A stretch of DNA of 64,000 nt, taken from positions 5,185 to 69,184 of the forward strand of contig CALAJY010000050.1 of the NCBI GenBank assembly GCA_937923265.1. Reading direction: 5' to 3'. The stretch's first letter is position 1. The number at the start of each line of letters is the position of its first letter. The stretch comes from an uncultured Tissierellia bacterium (lineage in GTDB: Bacteria; Bacillota; Clostridia; Tissierellales; Peptoniphilaceae). Below are positions 1 to 7,474 of the stretch, piece after piece. A model generated the notes under the pieces. It did not search any database. It saw only the letters and a program-made list of their open reading frames with translations, and was not told where the DNA came from. The translations under genes and the position numbers were made by a program.

Positions 1-1
1 T

Positions 2-472
2 CGATCGGTTCCTTTTTTGATCCTGATGATCATGGTCTTTCCCCTGACCCGTCTTCTGTTGGGCACCGTGGTGGGAACCCCCTCTTCGATTGTCCCCCTG
101 GTGATCTGTGCCTTTCCTTTTGTGGCTCGGCTAGTGGAGACCAGCCTTCGGGAGGTGGATGGCTCTTTGATAGAGGCGGCGCAAAGCATGGGAGCGAGCC
201 CCTTTCAGATCATCTGGAAGGTGATGATTCCCGAGAGCATCCCCTCCCTGATTTCCAACCTGACCATCGCCATGACCACGATTCTCGGTTACTCCGCCAT
301 GAGCGGAATCATCGGTGGTGGAGGACTTGGAAAAATTGCCATCAACTATGGCTATTACCGTTTTAAGTATTTGGTCATGCTCGTTGCGGTGATTGTTCTG
401 ATTCTTTTGGTCCAGCTGATTCAATCCCTGGGCACCTATTTCACCGTCCATTTCGATAAACGACTCCGGTAA
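2..472 (+). CDS. metI: Methionine ABC transporter permease MetI, 3' part only
   Basis: C-terminal part of a binding-protein-dependent ABC permease; the 5' end lies outside the window and the frame is open from base 2. About 155 residues are visible, with several hydrophobic membrane segments and the cytoplasmic EAA loop (EAAQSMGASPFQ, near bases 173-210) that docks on the ATPase. The loop sequence and the GGGGLGKIAINYGYYRF segment fit the MetI family, which imports D/L-methionine together with MetN and MetQ. Partner genes would lie upstream. The gene ends about 25 nt before a promoter for the thiamine-related operon, so the two transporters are probably separate units. Family call is from recognition of these motifs. 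Confidence 0.85.
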   Translation, partial: RSVPFLILMIMVFPLTRLLLGTVVGTPSSIVPLVICAFPFVARLVETSLREVDGSLIEAAQSMGASPFQIIWKVMIPESIPSLISNLTIAMTTILGYSAMSGIIGGGGLGKIAINYGYYRFKYLVMLVAVIVLILLVQLIQSLGTYFTVHFDKRLR

Positions 473-496
473 GAAAACCAGTGAGACCTTCCTCCA

Positions 497-525
497 TTGA
501 CAAGGGTCTTTCCCGGTGGTAGGGT
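497..525 (+). promoter_or_regulatory. Sigma-A-type promoter for the thi operon
   Basis: A perfect -35 box TTGACA (497-502), a 17-bp spacer and a weaker -10 TAGGGT (520-525) stand just upstream of the TPP riboswitch. The expected transcript would begin in time to include the whole aptamer. Confidence 0.55.
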
Positions 526-540
526 AAGACGAATTCAATA

Positions 541-619
541 GGACGTGGGGGAGCTATTGCTGAGAACGGTAAGACCGGACCCGTAACCTGACCTGGACAA
601 TGCCAGCGTAGGCCGACGA
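541..619 (+). promoter_or_regulatory. TPP riboswitch (THI element)
   Basis: The conserved THI-box blocks appear in order: GGGG-GC (547-553), CTGAGA (560-565), a small optional hairpin ACGGTAAGACCG, ACCCGT (579-584), ACCTGACCTGGA (586-597) and AATGCCAGCGTAGG (599-612). These form the pyrimidine and pyrophosphate sensing arms of the thiamine pyrophosphate aptamer. It is followed 19 nt later by an intrinsic terminator and then by a thiamine-related ABC transporter, which fits transcriptional attenuation when TPP is plentiful. The exact P1 ends are not certain. Confidence 0.93.
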
Positions 620-637
620 ATGAAGTTTTTGCAGTGA

Positions 638-666
638 ATCTTCTCCCTTTGGGAGAAGATTTTTTT
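638..666 (+). terminator. Riboswitch-controlled intrinsic terminator
   Basis: Perfect 10-bp stem (ATCTTCTCCC / GGGAGAAGAT) with a TTT loop and a run of T's. It sits between the TPP aptamer and the thiX start codon. The thiX Shine-Dalgarno lies immediately behind the T tract, so termination would remove it from the transcript. Confidence 0.9.
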
Positions 667-678
667 GTGGAGGGAAGC

Positions 679-1443
679 ATGAATCAGAGTAAAAAATACG
701 TTAGGTCCCTGGCGGGTATCGGCCTGGTGCTCCTGCTGTGGCAGCTGGTGGCACAGCTCCATCCCATGGGAAAGTTCATGCTGCCGGGTCCCATTCAGGT
801 GGCGGCATCTTTCGTGGACCATTGGCAGCTCCTTGTGCACCATGCGGGAACCACCCTGATGGAAGCCGGGATCGGGCTGGGCATCGGTATTGCCTTGGGC
901 TTTGCCACGGCCCTCCTTATGGAGCGCTTTCCCCTGCTCTACGACATGTTCTATCCCGTTCTCATCATCAGCCAGACCATTCCCACGGTTGCCATTGCCC
1001 CCCTTCTGGTCATCTGGTTCGGTTTTGACCTTTTGCCGAAGGTGATCATCGTGGTGATTTCCACCCTGTTTCCCATCACCATCGGCCTCTTGGATGGCTT
1101 CCATTCCATCGATCCGGACTATCTACAGCTCTTGCAGTCCATGAATGCCAGCCCCAGGCAGATGATCCGCTTTGTGAAGCTGCCCTTTGCACAGAGTCAT
1201 TTCTTTTCGGGCTTGCGCATTGCGGTCACCTATTCCATCGTGGGGGCGGTGATTGCCGAATGGCTGGGCGGCAACAATGGTCTGGGCGTGTACATGACCC
1301 GGGCGAGGAAGTCCTATTCCTACGATGAGATGTTTGCCATCATCATCTTTATCACGGCACTCAGTCTTCTGTTAATGGGGGCGGTGAATCTATTGGAGGG
1401 CATCTCGATGCCTTGGAAAAGAAAAGAGAGGAGTAAGAAATGA
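679..1443 (+). CDS. thiX: Thiamine-precursor ABC transporter permease (ThiX-like)
   Basis: Membrane permease of 254 aa with about six hydrophobic segments and the EAA-type loop QSMNASPRQMIRFVKLP (around residues 153-169) that contacts the ATPase. It belongs to the SsuC/TauC/ThiX permease group. The TPP riboswitch upstream and the ThiY-type binding protein downstream point to uptake of a thiamine pyrimidine precursor (HMP-type) rather than sulfonates. The start is the ATG at 679 with GGAGGGA just ahead; an in-frame earlier start would run through the terminator hairpin. It overlaps thiY by 4 nt (ATGA), so translation is probably coupled. Confidence 0.88.
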   Translation: MNQSKKYVRSLAGIGLVLLLWQLVAQLHPMGKFMLPGPIQVAASFVDHWQLLVHHAGTTLMEAGIGLGIGIALGFATALLMERFPLLYDMFYPVLIISQTIPTVAIAPLLVIWFGFDLLPKVIIVVISTLFPITIGLLDGFHSIDPDYLQLLQSMNASPRQMIRFVKLPFAQSHFFSGLRIAVTYSIVGAVIAEWLGGNNGLGVYMTRARKSYSYDEMFAIIIFITALSLLLMGAVNLLEGISMPWKRKERSKK

Positions 1444-2525
1444 AACGAGGAAAGTTTTTATCCTTCCTGCTCGTTGCCATGCTCGTTCTTCTGGCGGGCT
1501 GCGGAAGCGGGGAGAAGAAAGAGGAAGATACGACGTCAAAGGCCCAGGCGCCTTCAAGCAGTCAGGGGAGCGGCGAAGAGGGCAAGAATGAGGAGTCAAA
1601 GGAAAAGAAGGAGGTCACCAAGCTCACCTTTGTCCTGGACTACACCCCCAACACCAACCACACGGGAATCTATGTGGCACAGAAGCTGGGCTACTTCAAA
1701 GAGGAAGGCCTGGATGTTACCATCATGCAGCCGCCGGAAGATGGCGCCCCTGCCTTGGTCGCTTCCGGAAACGCGCAGTTTGGGGTGGACTACCAGGACA
1801 CCATCGGACCGGCCTTTGCCAAGGAGAATCCCCTGCCGGTGACCAATATCGCCGCGCTGATTCAGCACAATACCTCGGGCCTCATCTCCTTAAAGGAAAA
1901 TCCGGTGAGTCGCCCCAAGGATCTGGAGGGAAAGACCTATGCCAGCTGGGGCATGCCTATTGAACAGGCCATGGTCAGGGACGTCATCAAGAAGGACGGA
2001 GGCGATCCGGAAAAGCTGAAGATTATCACCGCCAATGCGGCCAGCATCTTTAGCATGAAGGGGTCGGACTACCAGACCATCTGGGTCTTCTATGCCTGGG
2101 ACGGGATCGCCGCCAAGGTGAAGAAGATCGATTCGGTTTACTTCCCCTTCCGGGATTTCAACCTTGCCTTTGATTACTACACGCCGACCCTGATTGCCAA
2201 TAACGCGTATTTAAAGGATCATCCGGATATTGCCAAGGCCTTTTTACGTGCCGTGCAGAAGGGCTACGAGTATGCCATCAAGAATCCGGAAAAGGCGGCA
2301 GACATTCTTTTGGAACAGGCTCCCGAGCTGGACCGCGATGTGGTGGTGGAAAGCCAGAAATACTTGGCGGATAAATATATCGATGATGCACCGTACTGGG
2401 GCCAGATTGACAGCAAACGCTGGAACCGCTTCTATCAATGGCTCTTCCGGGAGAAGCTGATTGAGAAGGAAATTCCTCAAGACTTTGGCTTCACCAACGA
2501 ATATCTTCCCGGGTTCAGCAAATGA
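1440..2525 (+). CDS. thiY: Thiamine-precursor binding lipoprotein (ThiY-like, NMT1/THI5 family)
   Basis: Extracellular solute-binding protein of 361 aa. It begins with a lipoprotein signal peptide: MKRGK, a hydrophobic stretch and lipobox LLAGC with Cys21 as the predicted lipid anchor. A Glu/Lys/Ser-rich tether (about residues 22-60) follows, then an NMT1/THI5-type type II periplasmic-binding fold that begins LTFVLDYTPNTNHTGIYVAQ and continues GYFKEEGLDV. Family knowledge links this fold to formylaminopyrimidine or HMP binding; the riboswitch supports a thiamine-related ligand, but the exact ligand is inferred. It lies between the permease and ATPase genes with 4-nt overlaps on both sides. 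Confidence 0.9.
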   Translation: MKRGKFLSFLLVAMLVLLAGCGSGEKKEEDTTSKAQAPSSSQGSGEEGKNEESKEKKEVTKLTFVLDYTPNTNHTGIYVAQKLGYFKEEGLDVTIMQPPEDGAPALVASGNAQFGVDYQDTIGPAFAKENPLPVTNIAALIQHNTSGLISLKENPVSRPKDLEGKTYASWGMPIEQAMVRDVIKKDGGDPEKLKIITANAASIFSMKGSDYQTIWVFYAWDGIAAKVKKIDSVYFPFRDFNLAFDYYTPTLIANNAYLKDHPDIAKAFLRAVQKGYEYAIKNPEKAADILLEQAPELDRDVVVESQKYLADKYIDDAPYWGQIDSKRWNRFYQWLFREKLIEKEIPQDFGFTNEYLPGFSK

Positions 2526-3271
2526 GCCTGCTGGAGGTAAAAGAACTGAGCAAATCCTTTGCGGACAGACCCATCCTCCAAGACATCCGCTTTTCCCTGG
2601 AGGAAGGGGAGACCCTGGCCCTGCTCGGGGACAGCGGCGTAGGCAAGAGCACCCTGTTCAATGTGATCTCGGGCTTTCTCCTGCCCGACCAAGGGGAGGT
2701 CCTGTTGGAAGGAAAATCGGTCCTGGGCCGGACCGGTCACTTCAGCTACATGCTCCAGAAGGACCTCCTTCTTCCCCACCTGAAGATCATCGACAATGTG
2801 AGTCTCCCTCTGCGGATTCGGGGAATGGGGAAAAGGGAGGCCCGGGCCAAGGCCTCACCCTATCTGAAGGAGTTCGGCTTGGAGGGAACGGGCCGGCAGT
2901 ATCCCAACCAGCTTTCCGGTGGGATGCGACAGCGGGCCGCCTTTCTTCGCACCTATTTGGCCTCCGGCCGGATCATGCTCCTGGATGAACCTTTTAGTGC
3001 CTTGGACGGGGTGATTAAAAAAGAGCTGATTGCCTGGTATCGGGAAGCGGCCAAGCATTTTGGCCTCTCGACCCTGTTTATCACCCACGATATTGAGGAG
3101 GCCCTCCTGCTGGCGGACGAGATTCTCCTCCTGCAGGGGAAACCGGGAACGATCCGTGGTCGCTTTCGTCCCAACCTTTCGAAGAGGAAGGGGATGGAAT
3201 TGGAAGAAGATTTTTTCCAAACGAAAAAGGAGATTGCCCGGCAGTTCCAATCGGGATATGCTTCGTACTAA
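2522..3271 (+). CDS. thiZ: Thiamine-precursor ABC transporter ATP-binding protein (ThiZ-like)
   Basis: Cytoplasmic ATPase subunit of 249 aa. Visible motifs are Walker A GDSGVGKST (36-44), the ABC signature LSGGMRQRA (about 131-139), Walker B IMLLDEP (about 151-157) and the switch histidine in LFITHDIEEA. It energises uptake through ThiX with ligand delivered by ThiY. It is the last gene of the riboswitch-controlled operon, overlaps thiY by 4 nt, and is followed directly by a strong terminator. The ATPase call is certain; substrate specificity rests on context. Confidence 0.92.
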   Translation: MSLLEVKELSKSFADRPILQDIRFSLEEGETLALLGDSGVGKSTLFNVISGFLLPDQGEVLLEGKSVLGRTGHFSYMLQKDLLLPHLKIIDNVSLPLRIRGMGKREARAKASPYLKEFGLEGTGRQYPNQLSGGMRQRAAFLRTYLASGRIMLLDEPFSALDGVIKKELIAWYREAAKHFGLSTLFITHDIEEALLLADEILLLQGKPGTIRGRFRPNLSKRKGMELEEDFFQTKKEIARQFQSGYASY

Positions 3272-3297
3272 AAAAGAGCCGAAAGGCTCTTTTTTTT
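3272..3297 (+). terminator. Intrinsic terminator of the thi operon
   Basis: Stem AAGAGCC / GGCTCTT with a GAAA tetraloop and seven T's, starting right after the thiZ stop codon. Confidence 0.92.
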
Positions 3298-3397
3298 GCT
3301 TCTTTTTTAAGTGTGTAGGCCCTGCGGAGATCCGCCCTTACGTGGGATTTCTCCCTAGACGCGGATTTTAAAGTGGCCTGCTGCCGGAGGTTGTCCT

Positions 3398-4135
3398 CTA
3401 TGCCCCTTCGAAACAGCGATGAAAGTTTTCTTCGATGATCCTTTCCATCTCTTTTTCGCTCTTCTGCTTTCTTCGGGCCAGGCAGGCAAGAATCTTTTCC
3501 ACCAAATCTGGCCAGCCATACTCTCCTCGCACCCATTCCAGGGAATTGGGACCGTCGGTCTCGGTCAGAATGCGGTCTGGAGGAAGAAGATCCATCAGCT
3601 TCAGGGTGAGCGAGGAATCCATGAAATCGGAACTGATGGTAAAGTAGGCTCCCCGGTCCAGGTAGGCAGGGACCAGGGAGAGGGGGCCGCTGTACCAATG
3701 AATGATGCAGCGGGGAAGGCGAATTCGTTGCAGCTCCTCCAGCACCTCTTTTTCCCGTCCCTTTGTGTGAATATTCGAAAGCAGAGATCTTTTTTGTGCC
3801 TCCTCTAAGAAAAAACGAAACACGCGGAGCTGGTCCTCCGGGTGACTGGAGGAGGGGGCCCACACGGAATCCAAACCGATTTCTCCGATAAAATCGCAGT
3901 CTTCCAGATAGGAATCCAGCCCCTCCAAAGAAGTCTTTGCACTCACCTTCCAGGGATGGATGCCAAAGCCTTTTTTGATGAGAGGATGATCCTTGGCGAG
4001 TTTCTTAACAAAGTCGTAGCTTCCCGGGTCCTCAGCGACCCCCAAGGTAAGGATTCCCTTTTCCTCGATGTTTTGTAACGCCCGGGGCAGCCGATCCCTG
4101 TAGGCATCCATATGATCATGTGCGTTGATAAGCAA
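3398..4135 (-). CDS. TatD-family metal-dependent hydrolase
   Basis: TIM-barrel hydrolase of 245 aa in the TatD/YcfH amidohydrolase group, which includes metal-dependent DNases. Metal ligands expected for the family are visible: HDH (H6 and H8), Glu in GEIGLD, His in NIHTKG, His in IIHWYSG and Asp in TETDGP. I chose the TTG at 4135 because AAAGGAG lies 6 nt upstream; the in-frame ATG at 4195 has no Shine-Dalgarno and would add 20 residues before the metal site. The protein is slightly shorter than typical TatD (about 255-260 aa). It is transcribed convergently with the thi operon. Substrate unknown. Confidence 0.85.
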   Translation of the reverse strand: MLINAHDHMDAYRDRLPRALQNIEEKGILTLGVAEDPGSYDFVKKLAKDHPLIKKGFGIHPWKVSAKTSLEGLDSYLEDCDFIGEIGLDSVWAPSSSHPEDQLRVFRFFLEEAQKRSLLSNIHTKGREKEVLEELQRIRLPRCIIHWYSGPLSLVPAYLDRGAYFTISSDFMDSSLTLKLMDLLPPDRILTETDGPNSLEWVRGEYGWPDLVEKILACLARRKQKSEKEMERIIEENFHRCFEGA

Positions 4136-4361
4136 CTCCTTCTCCTTTCCGAAATTCAGCGTACGTCTTCCTGGTAAAAGTTCTGAACTAATCATACCCC
4201 AGTTTTCTTCCCGAAGGAGGGAAGCACCGGTGATAGAAACCTAAACAAAAGATAAGATAAGAAAATTCAAGTGAAATTCATCAGTTAATAGGAAATGGAA
4301 TATTTTAATATATATATATGATGTGCTATAAGCGAATAAAAGTGAGCGAAAGGAGATAAAA

Positions 4362-4544
4362 ATGTCATTCAAGAAAATTGCTTTGTTTATCCTTCTCGCA
4401 GTTTCTCCGATTATTACCAAACTGGTTTATGTCTATGCGACAGGGAATCCCGTGCGAGGCTGGAGTCAGATGGGAATATGGTACGCCGCATTTCTTTTTT
4501 TCGGTGTGAAATATTATCTTCGTTCTCAGAGGTCATCGAAGTAG
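4362..4544 (+). CDS. Small membrane protein, 60 aa, unknown
   Basis: Sixty residues with two hydrophobic segments (about 5-27 and 38-53) and a basic C-terminus (RSQRSSK). The start has a good AAAGGAG Shine-Dalgarno. The upstream 150 bases are strikingly AT-rich (runs of TATATATA) compared with the surroundings, which can hold the promoter but may also mark acquired DNA. I do not recognise a family. A second tiny hydrophobic frame follows at 4579-4749. Confidence 0.6.
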   Translation: MSFKKIALFILLAVSPIITKLVYVYATGNPVRGWSQMGIWYAAFLFFGVKYYLRSQRSSK

Positions 4545-4578
4545 CACGAAGCGAGGGAGGAGTGGATCATAAAATCGA

Positions 4579-4749
4579 TTGGTAAAGGTGTTGGAATTCG
4601 TTGCTTTCTTAGTTGTGGTCAACCTCATCATCTGTTGTTTCACGGGCTATTGGAAGGATGGCTGGGTGCTTATTGGAATCATGGCCGGCACGTATTATGC
4701 CTTTCTACGTTGGCCCTTTGAGCCGGATTTGAGTGAATACTTTGAATAG
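4579..4749 (+). CDS. Possible small membrane protein, 56 aa, start uncertain
   Basis: An open frame with two hydrophobic stretches (EFVAFLVVVNLIICCF and WVLIGIMAGTYYAFL), resembling the two-segment layout of the 60-aa neighbour and closed by a strong terminator. The only in-frame starts are TTG at 4579, GTG at 4588 or TTG at 4591, none with a well placed Shine-Dalgarno. A good GGGAGG (4555-4560) instead precedes a GTG at 4562 in another frame that stops after seven codons. The gene may therefore be frameshifted or decayed. No family recognised. Confidence 0.4.
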   Translation: MVKVLEFVAFLVVVNLIICCFTGYWKDGWVLIGIMAGTYYAFLRWPFEPDLSEYFE

Positions 4750-4771
4750 TGTCTTGCATTTTTGAGATGGA

Positions 4772-4813
4772 AGCGTCGGTCTTCCCTGTACAGGGAAGAC
4801 CGACGCTTTTTTT
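4772..4813 (+). terminator. Long perfect intrinsic terminator
   Basis: A perfect 17-bp inverted repeat (left arm 4772-4788, right arm 4791-4807, TA at the centre) followed by seven T's. It closes the small membrane protein cluster. Confidence 0.92.
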
Positions 4814-4839
4814 AGATACCGCGAAAGGAAGCAGAATAT

Positions 4840-4894
4840 GGGTTCCCCTGGGAAGTGCGAAAAAGGGGGGGCCAGGGTCGGGTTCCCCTGGGAA
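4840..4894. repeat. Two copies of a 15-nt dyad element
   Basis: GGGTTCCCCTGGGAA occurs at 4840-4854 and again at 4880-4894, exactly 40 nt apart. Each copy contains the dyad TTCCC-CT-GGGAA. They lie in a gene-free stretch (4750-5065) that otherwise holds only the upstream terminator and the tRNA promoter. Function unknown; see findings. Confidence 0.6.
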
Positions 4895-5011
4895 ATCCGC
4901 CTGTTGAGACTCGCGAATCCCGACACCCTGCCAGGCCACGTGATGAGACCCCGAATGCACGCAACCAACCGGGCTTGGTGGTTTTCGGGGGTAAAACTTT
5001 CCCGATTTTGT

Positions 5012-5040
5012 TTGCTACTTTTTCCGCTTTATGGTATAGT
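5012..5040 (+). promoter_or_regulatory. Promoter of the tRNA-Trp/tRNA-Ile pair
   Basis: -35 TTGCTA (5012-5017), 17-bp spacer, -10 TATAGT (5035-5040), ending 25 nt before the first tRNA base. Confidence 0.75.
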
Positions 5041-5065
5041 TAGCAAGTCAACCAAATAATGACAT

Positions 5066-5137
5066 AGGGGTATAGTTCAGTGGTAGAACGTCGGTCTCCA
5101 AAACCGAATGCCGTGGGTTCAAATCCTGCTACCCCTG
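5066..5137 (+). tRNA. tRNA-Trp (anticodon CCA)
   Basis: Full cloverleaf of 72 nt: acceptor arms AGGGGTA / TACCCCT, anticodon stem TCGGT/ACCGA enclosing loop CTCCAAA with anticodon CCA, T loop TTCAAAT, discriminator G. The 3' CCA is not encoded and must be added enzymatically. Confidence 0.97.
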
Positions 5138-5140
5138 TAT

Positions 5141-5214
<74 letters not shown>

Positions 5215-5218
5215 TTTC

Positions 5219-5246
5219 AAGAGTTGCCTTGGCAACTCTTTTTTAT
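5219..5246 (+). terminator. Terminator of the tRNA pair
   Basis: Stem AAGAGTTGCC / GGCAACTCTT with a TT tip and a T-rich tail directly behind tRNA-Ile. It abuts the stop codon of the convergent nuclease gene. Confidence 0.9.
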
Positions 5247-6256
5247 TGCCCTTTTTTCGGAATCGAAGAAAGGAGGTGGAGCAAGAGACTCTGCAGGAGG
5301 GGAAGGATATTTTCTTTCAGAAAGTGCCCCTCATCTTCCAAGACGAGGAAGGGGGACCGCAATTCATAGGGGGATTGATCATGATCATAGCCCGGACTCA
5401 CGGCTATGAGAAGCGCATGATCATGAAGCCGGGCACGATGAACCGGAAGACGGAGGGTCCAGTATCCCTCCTCTCCGGCGAGATCCGCAAAGGACGAGCG
5501 CAGAAAGAGGGAGGGGAGGTCCCGGGAACTTTGCAAAGTGATTTGCAGAAAGTCGCCTTGCTTCTGTAGTTTTTCCAGACAAAGGGACCCTTGCTTTTCT
5601 GGAAGGGGCAGAGAAAAGAGAAAGATGGAAAAAGCATCCGTCAGGTAAGGGACCAGCCAGGCGGTGGCAAACAGGTCGTCTCGGTTGTGAAGCAAGGCGA
5701 GGGCCTGATTTTCTTCGGTCGGATTCTTTGCCAGGGGGATCATGTCTTTTCCCGTGAGTCGGTCCTCCCGTTGAAAACCGGATTTTTTCTCGAGAAGCTG
5801 TAATTTCATGCTCTCTTTGGAGAAAAAGGGCCGATATCTTCGCACCAATGGATAGAGATCCAGATGGGAGAGCGGGGGGAAGCCAAAATGGTAGCGCTGA
5901 CCGCGGGCGGCCAGAAAGGGAAGATCAAAGGAAGATCCGTTGAAACTGACCAGACAGGAGGAGGGATGAGCCGCCAAGAAGTGCTGCCAGCAGGACAGAA
6001 TCGCTTCTTCTTCCGCATCCTCCGCCCGGTCCCAAATCCACTGGTGGAGGAGTGGGGGTCGGTTTGCGGAGATTTCCAAACAGCCCAAAAGAAAGACAGG
6101 ATGCCCCTGCCGGCTGAGCCCCTCCGTTTCGATGTCGATGACCAGAAAGGAGCCGGGGGGATCATCGAGCAGCAGAGAATCGTAAGACCTTTGGAACCGG
6201 AGAAGGTCTGCATAGGTAATGGGAAATTGGCGGCTTTCTTGGATACGCTCTTTCAT
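5243..6256 (-). CDS. YprB-like RNase H-fold exonuclease-family protein
   Basis: Protein of 337 aa with a DEDD-type RNase H-like exonuclease domain. The first catalytic motif is VIDIETEGL, then SFNGSSFDLPFL, HLDLYPLVRRYRPFF and a late GKDMIPL segment. This matches the YprB/ribonuclease H-like family of predicted 3' exonucleases. The N-terminus is short and lacks any helicase domain. The C-terminal third (after about residue 190) is less conserved. The start is the ATG at 6256 with AGGAG five bases ahead; an upstream TTG at 6280 has no Shine-Dalgarno. It is divergent from the cysteine desulfurase gene. Nuclease activity is inferred from the family. Confidence 0.75.
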   Translation of the reverse strand: MKERIQESRQFPITYADLLRFQRSYDSLLLDDPPGSFLVIDIETEGLSRQGHPVFLLGCLEISANRPPLLHQWIWDRAEDAEEEAILSCWQHFLAAHPSSCLVSFNGSSFDLPFLAARGQRYHFGFPPLSHLDLYPLVRRYRPFFSKESMKLQLLEKKSGFQREDRLTGKDMIPLAKNPTEENQALALLHNRDDLFATAWLVPYLTDAFSIFLFSLPLPEKQGSLCLEKLQKQGDFLQITLQSSRDLPSLFLRSSFADLAGEEGYWTLRLPVHRARLHDHALLIAVSPGYDHDQSPYELRSPFLVLEDEGHFLKENILPLLQSLLLHLLSSIPKKGQ

Positions 6257-6342
6257 GGGGGCTCCTAGTCTTTTTAACAAGCTATGATAAAATAAAATCG
6301 GTATTTTGGTTAAGAACAGTATAGAACAGAATCGAGGAAGAC

Positions 6343-7473
6343 ATGATTTATTTTGATAACGCTGCTACCACCGCAGTGGATCCCCGGATTGCGGATACCG
6401 TGCGGGATATTTTGGTGAACCATTGGGGGAATGTATCTTCGCTCCACCATTTGGGGGTAGAGGCGGAAAAGCATTTGGAGAAGAGTCGTCACACCATTGC
6501 CCGGTCCCTGGGCGTGGATGATAAGACGATTATCTTCACTTCTTGTGGCAGTGAGAGCAATAACATGGCCATCCACAATGCGCTCGTCCGGTGCCGGTCG
6601 GAGAAGAAGAATGTGGTCATGTCACCCATCGAACACTCTTCGATTTTTAATTTAAAGAAGCATCTGGAAGACCGGGGCGTTGAGGTTCGCTTCTTGCCCG
6701 TGAACGAAGTGGGAGTGGTACACCCGGAAGACCTGGCGTCTTGTGTGGATGAGAACACCGCCATCGTCTGTGTGATGTTTGTCAACAATGAATTGGGAAC
6801 CATTGAACCGATTCAGGAGCTGGCAAAAAAGACCAAGGAGATCAATCCCCACGCCCTGTTCCATGTGGACGGGGTTCAGGGCTATGGTAAAGTGGAAATC
6901 AACTTGGGAAACTCCGAAATTGACAGCTTTTCCTGCAGCGGACACAAGATCCATGCACCCAAGGGCGTGGGCTTCCTCTATATTCGAAAGGGTATGGACT
7001 TTGAACCCCTGATGATCGGGGGTGGTCAGGAGTTCGGCATTCGACCGGGAACGGAAAACGTGGCCTATATTGCCGCCCTTGCCCAGGCCTATGAGTTGAT
7101 GCAGGAATCCCACCGGGTCGAGGAAATCTATCGACATGCCATGGAGCGGGTGGACCGGATGAAAGGGGTTCGTTTAAACAGCCCCCGCGAAGGCGCCAGC
7201 CCCTATATCATCAATATCGGGGTGAAGGGCATCAAGAGTGAAGTGATCCTCCACATGATGGAGGAGGAGGATATGTACCTGTCTGCCGCTTCCGCGTGCA
7301 GCAAGAATGCCAGAAGCCACGTCCTGGAGGCCGTTCATGTTCCGGAGGAATACATCGATGGCTGTCTACGGATCAGCTTCCAGCGGATGAATACGCTGGA
7401 AGAAGTGGATCCTTTCTTTGATAAGTTGGAAGAGAAGATTGAGGAAGTCCGGGCGATTACCGGAAGGAGATAG
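6343..7473 (+). CDS. Cysteine desulfurase (IscS/NifS-like)
   Basis: PLP enzyme of 376 aa that removes sulfur from cysteine and passes it on as persulfide. Visible features are the N-terminal YFDNAATT, the PLP lysine in SCSGHKIHAPKG, and the mobile catalytic loop SAASACSKN with the sulfur-accepting Cys. GGGQEFGIRPGTENV is also typical. The gene stands one base ahead of thiI, so its main job here is probably to charge ThiI for tRNA 4-thiouridine (and possibly thiamine thiazole) synthesis rather than general Fe-S assembly; no iscU or suf gene is present. Start ATG 6343 follows CGAGGAAGAC. Confidence 0.93.
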   Translation: MIYFDNAATTAVDPRIADTVRDILVNHWGNVSSLHHLGVEAEKHLEKSRHTIARSLGVDDKTIIFTSCGSESNNMAIHNALVRCRSEKKNVVMSPIEHSSIFNLKKHLEDRGVEVRFLPVNEVGVVHPEDLASCVDENTAIVCVMFVNNELGTIEPIQELAKKTKEINPHALFHVDGVQGYGKVEINLGNSEIDSFSCSGHKIHAPKGVGFLYIRKGMDFEPLMIGGGQEFGIRPGTENVAYIAALAQAYELMQESHRVEEIYRHAMERVDRMKGVRLNSPREGASPYIINIGVKGIKSEVILHMMEEEDMYLSAASACSKNARSHVLEAVHVPEEYIDGCLRISFQRMNTLEEVDPFFDKLEEKIEEVRAITGRR

Positions 7474-7474
7474 A

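Noticed and set aside
4838..5059. 73-aa plus-strand frame upstream of the tRNAs
   Set aside because: No ribosome site, and it runs through the tRNA promoter; the composition does not look coding.
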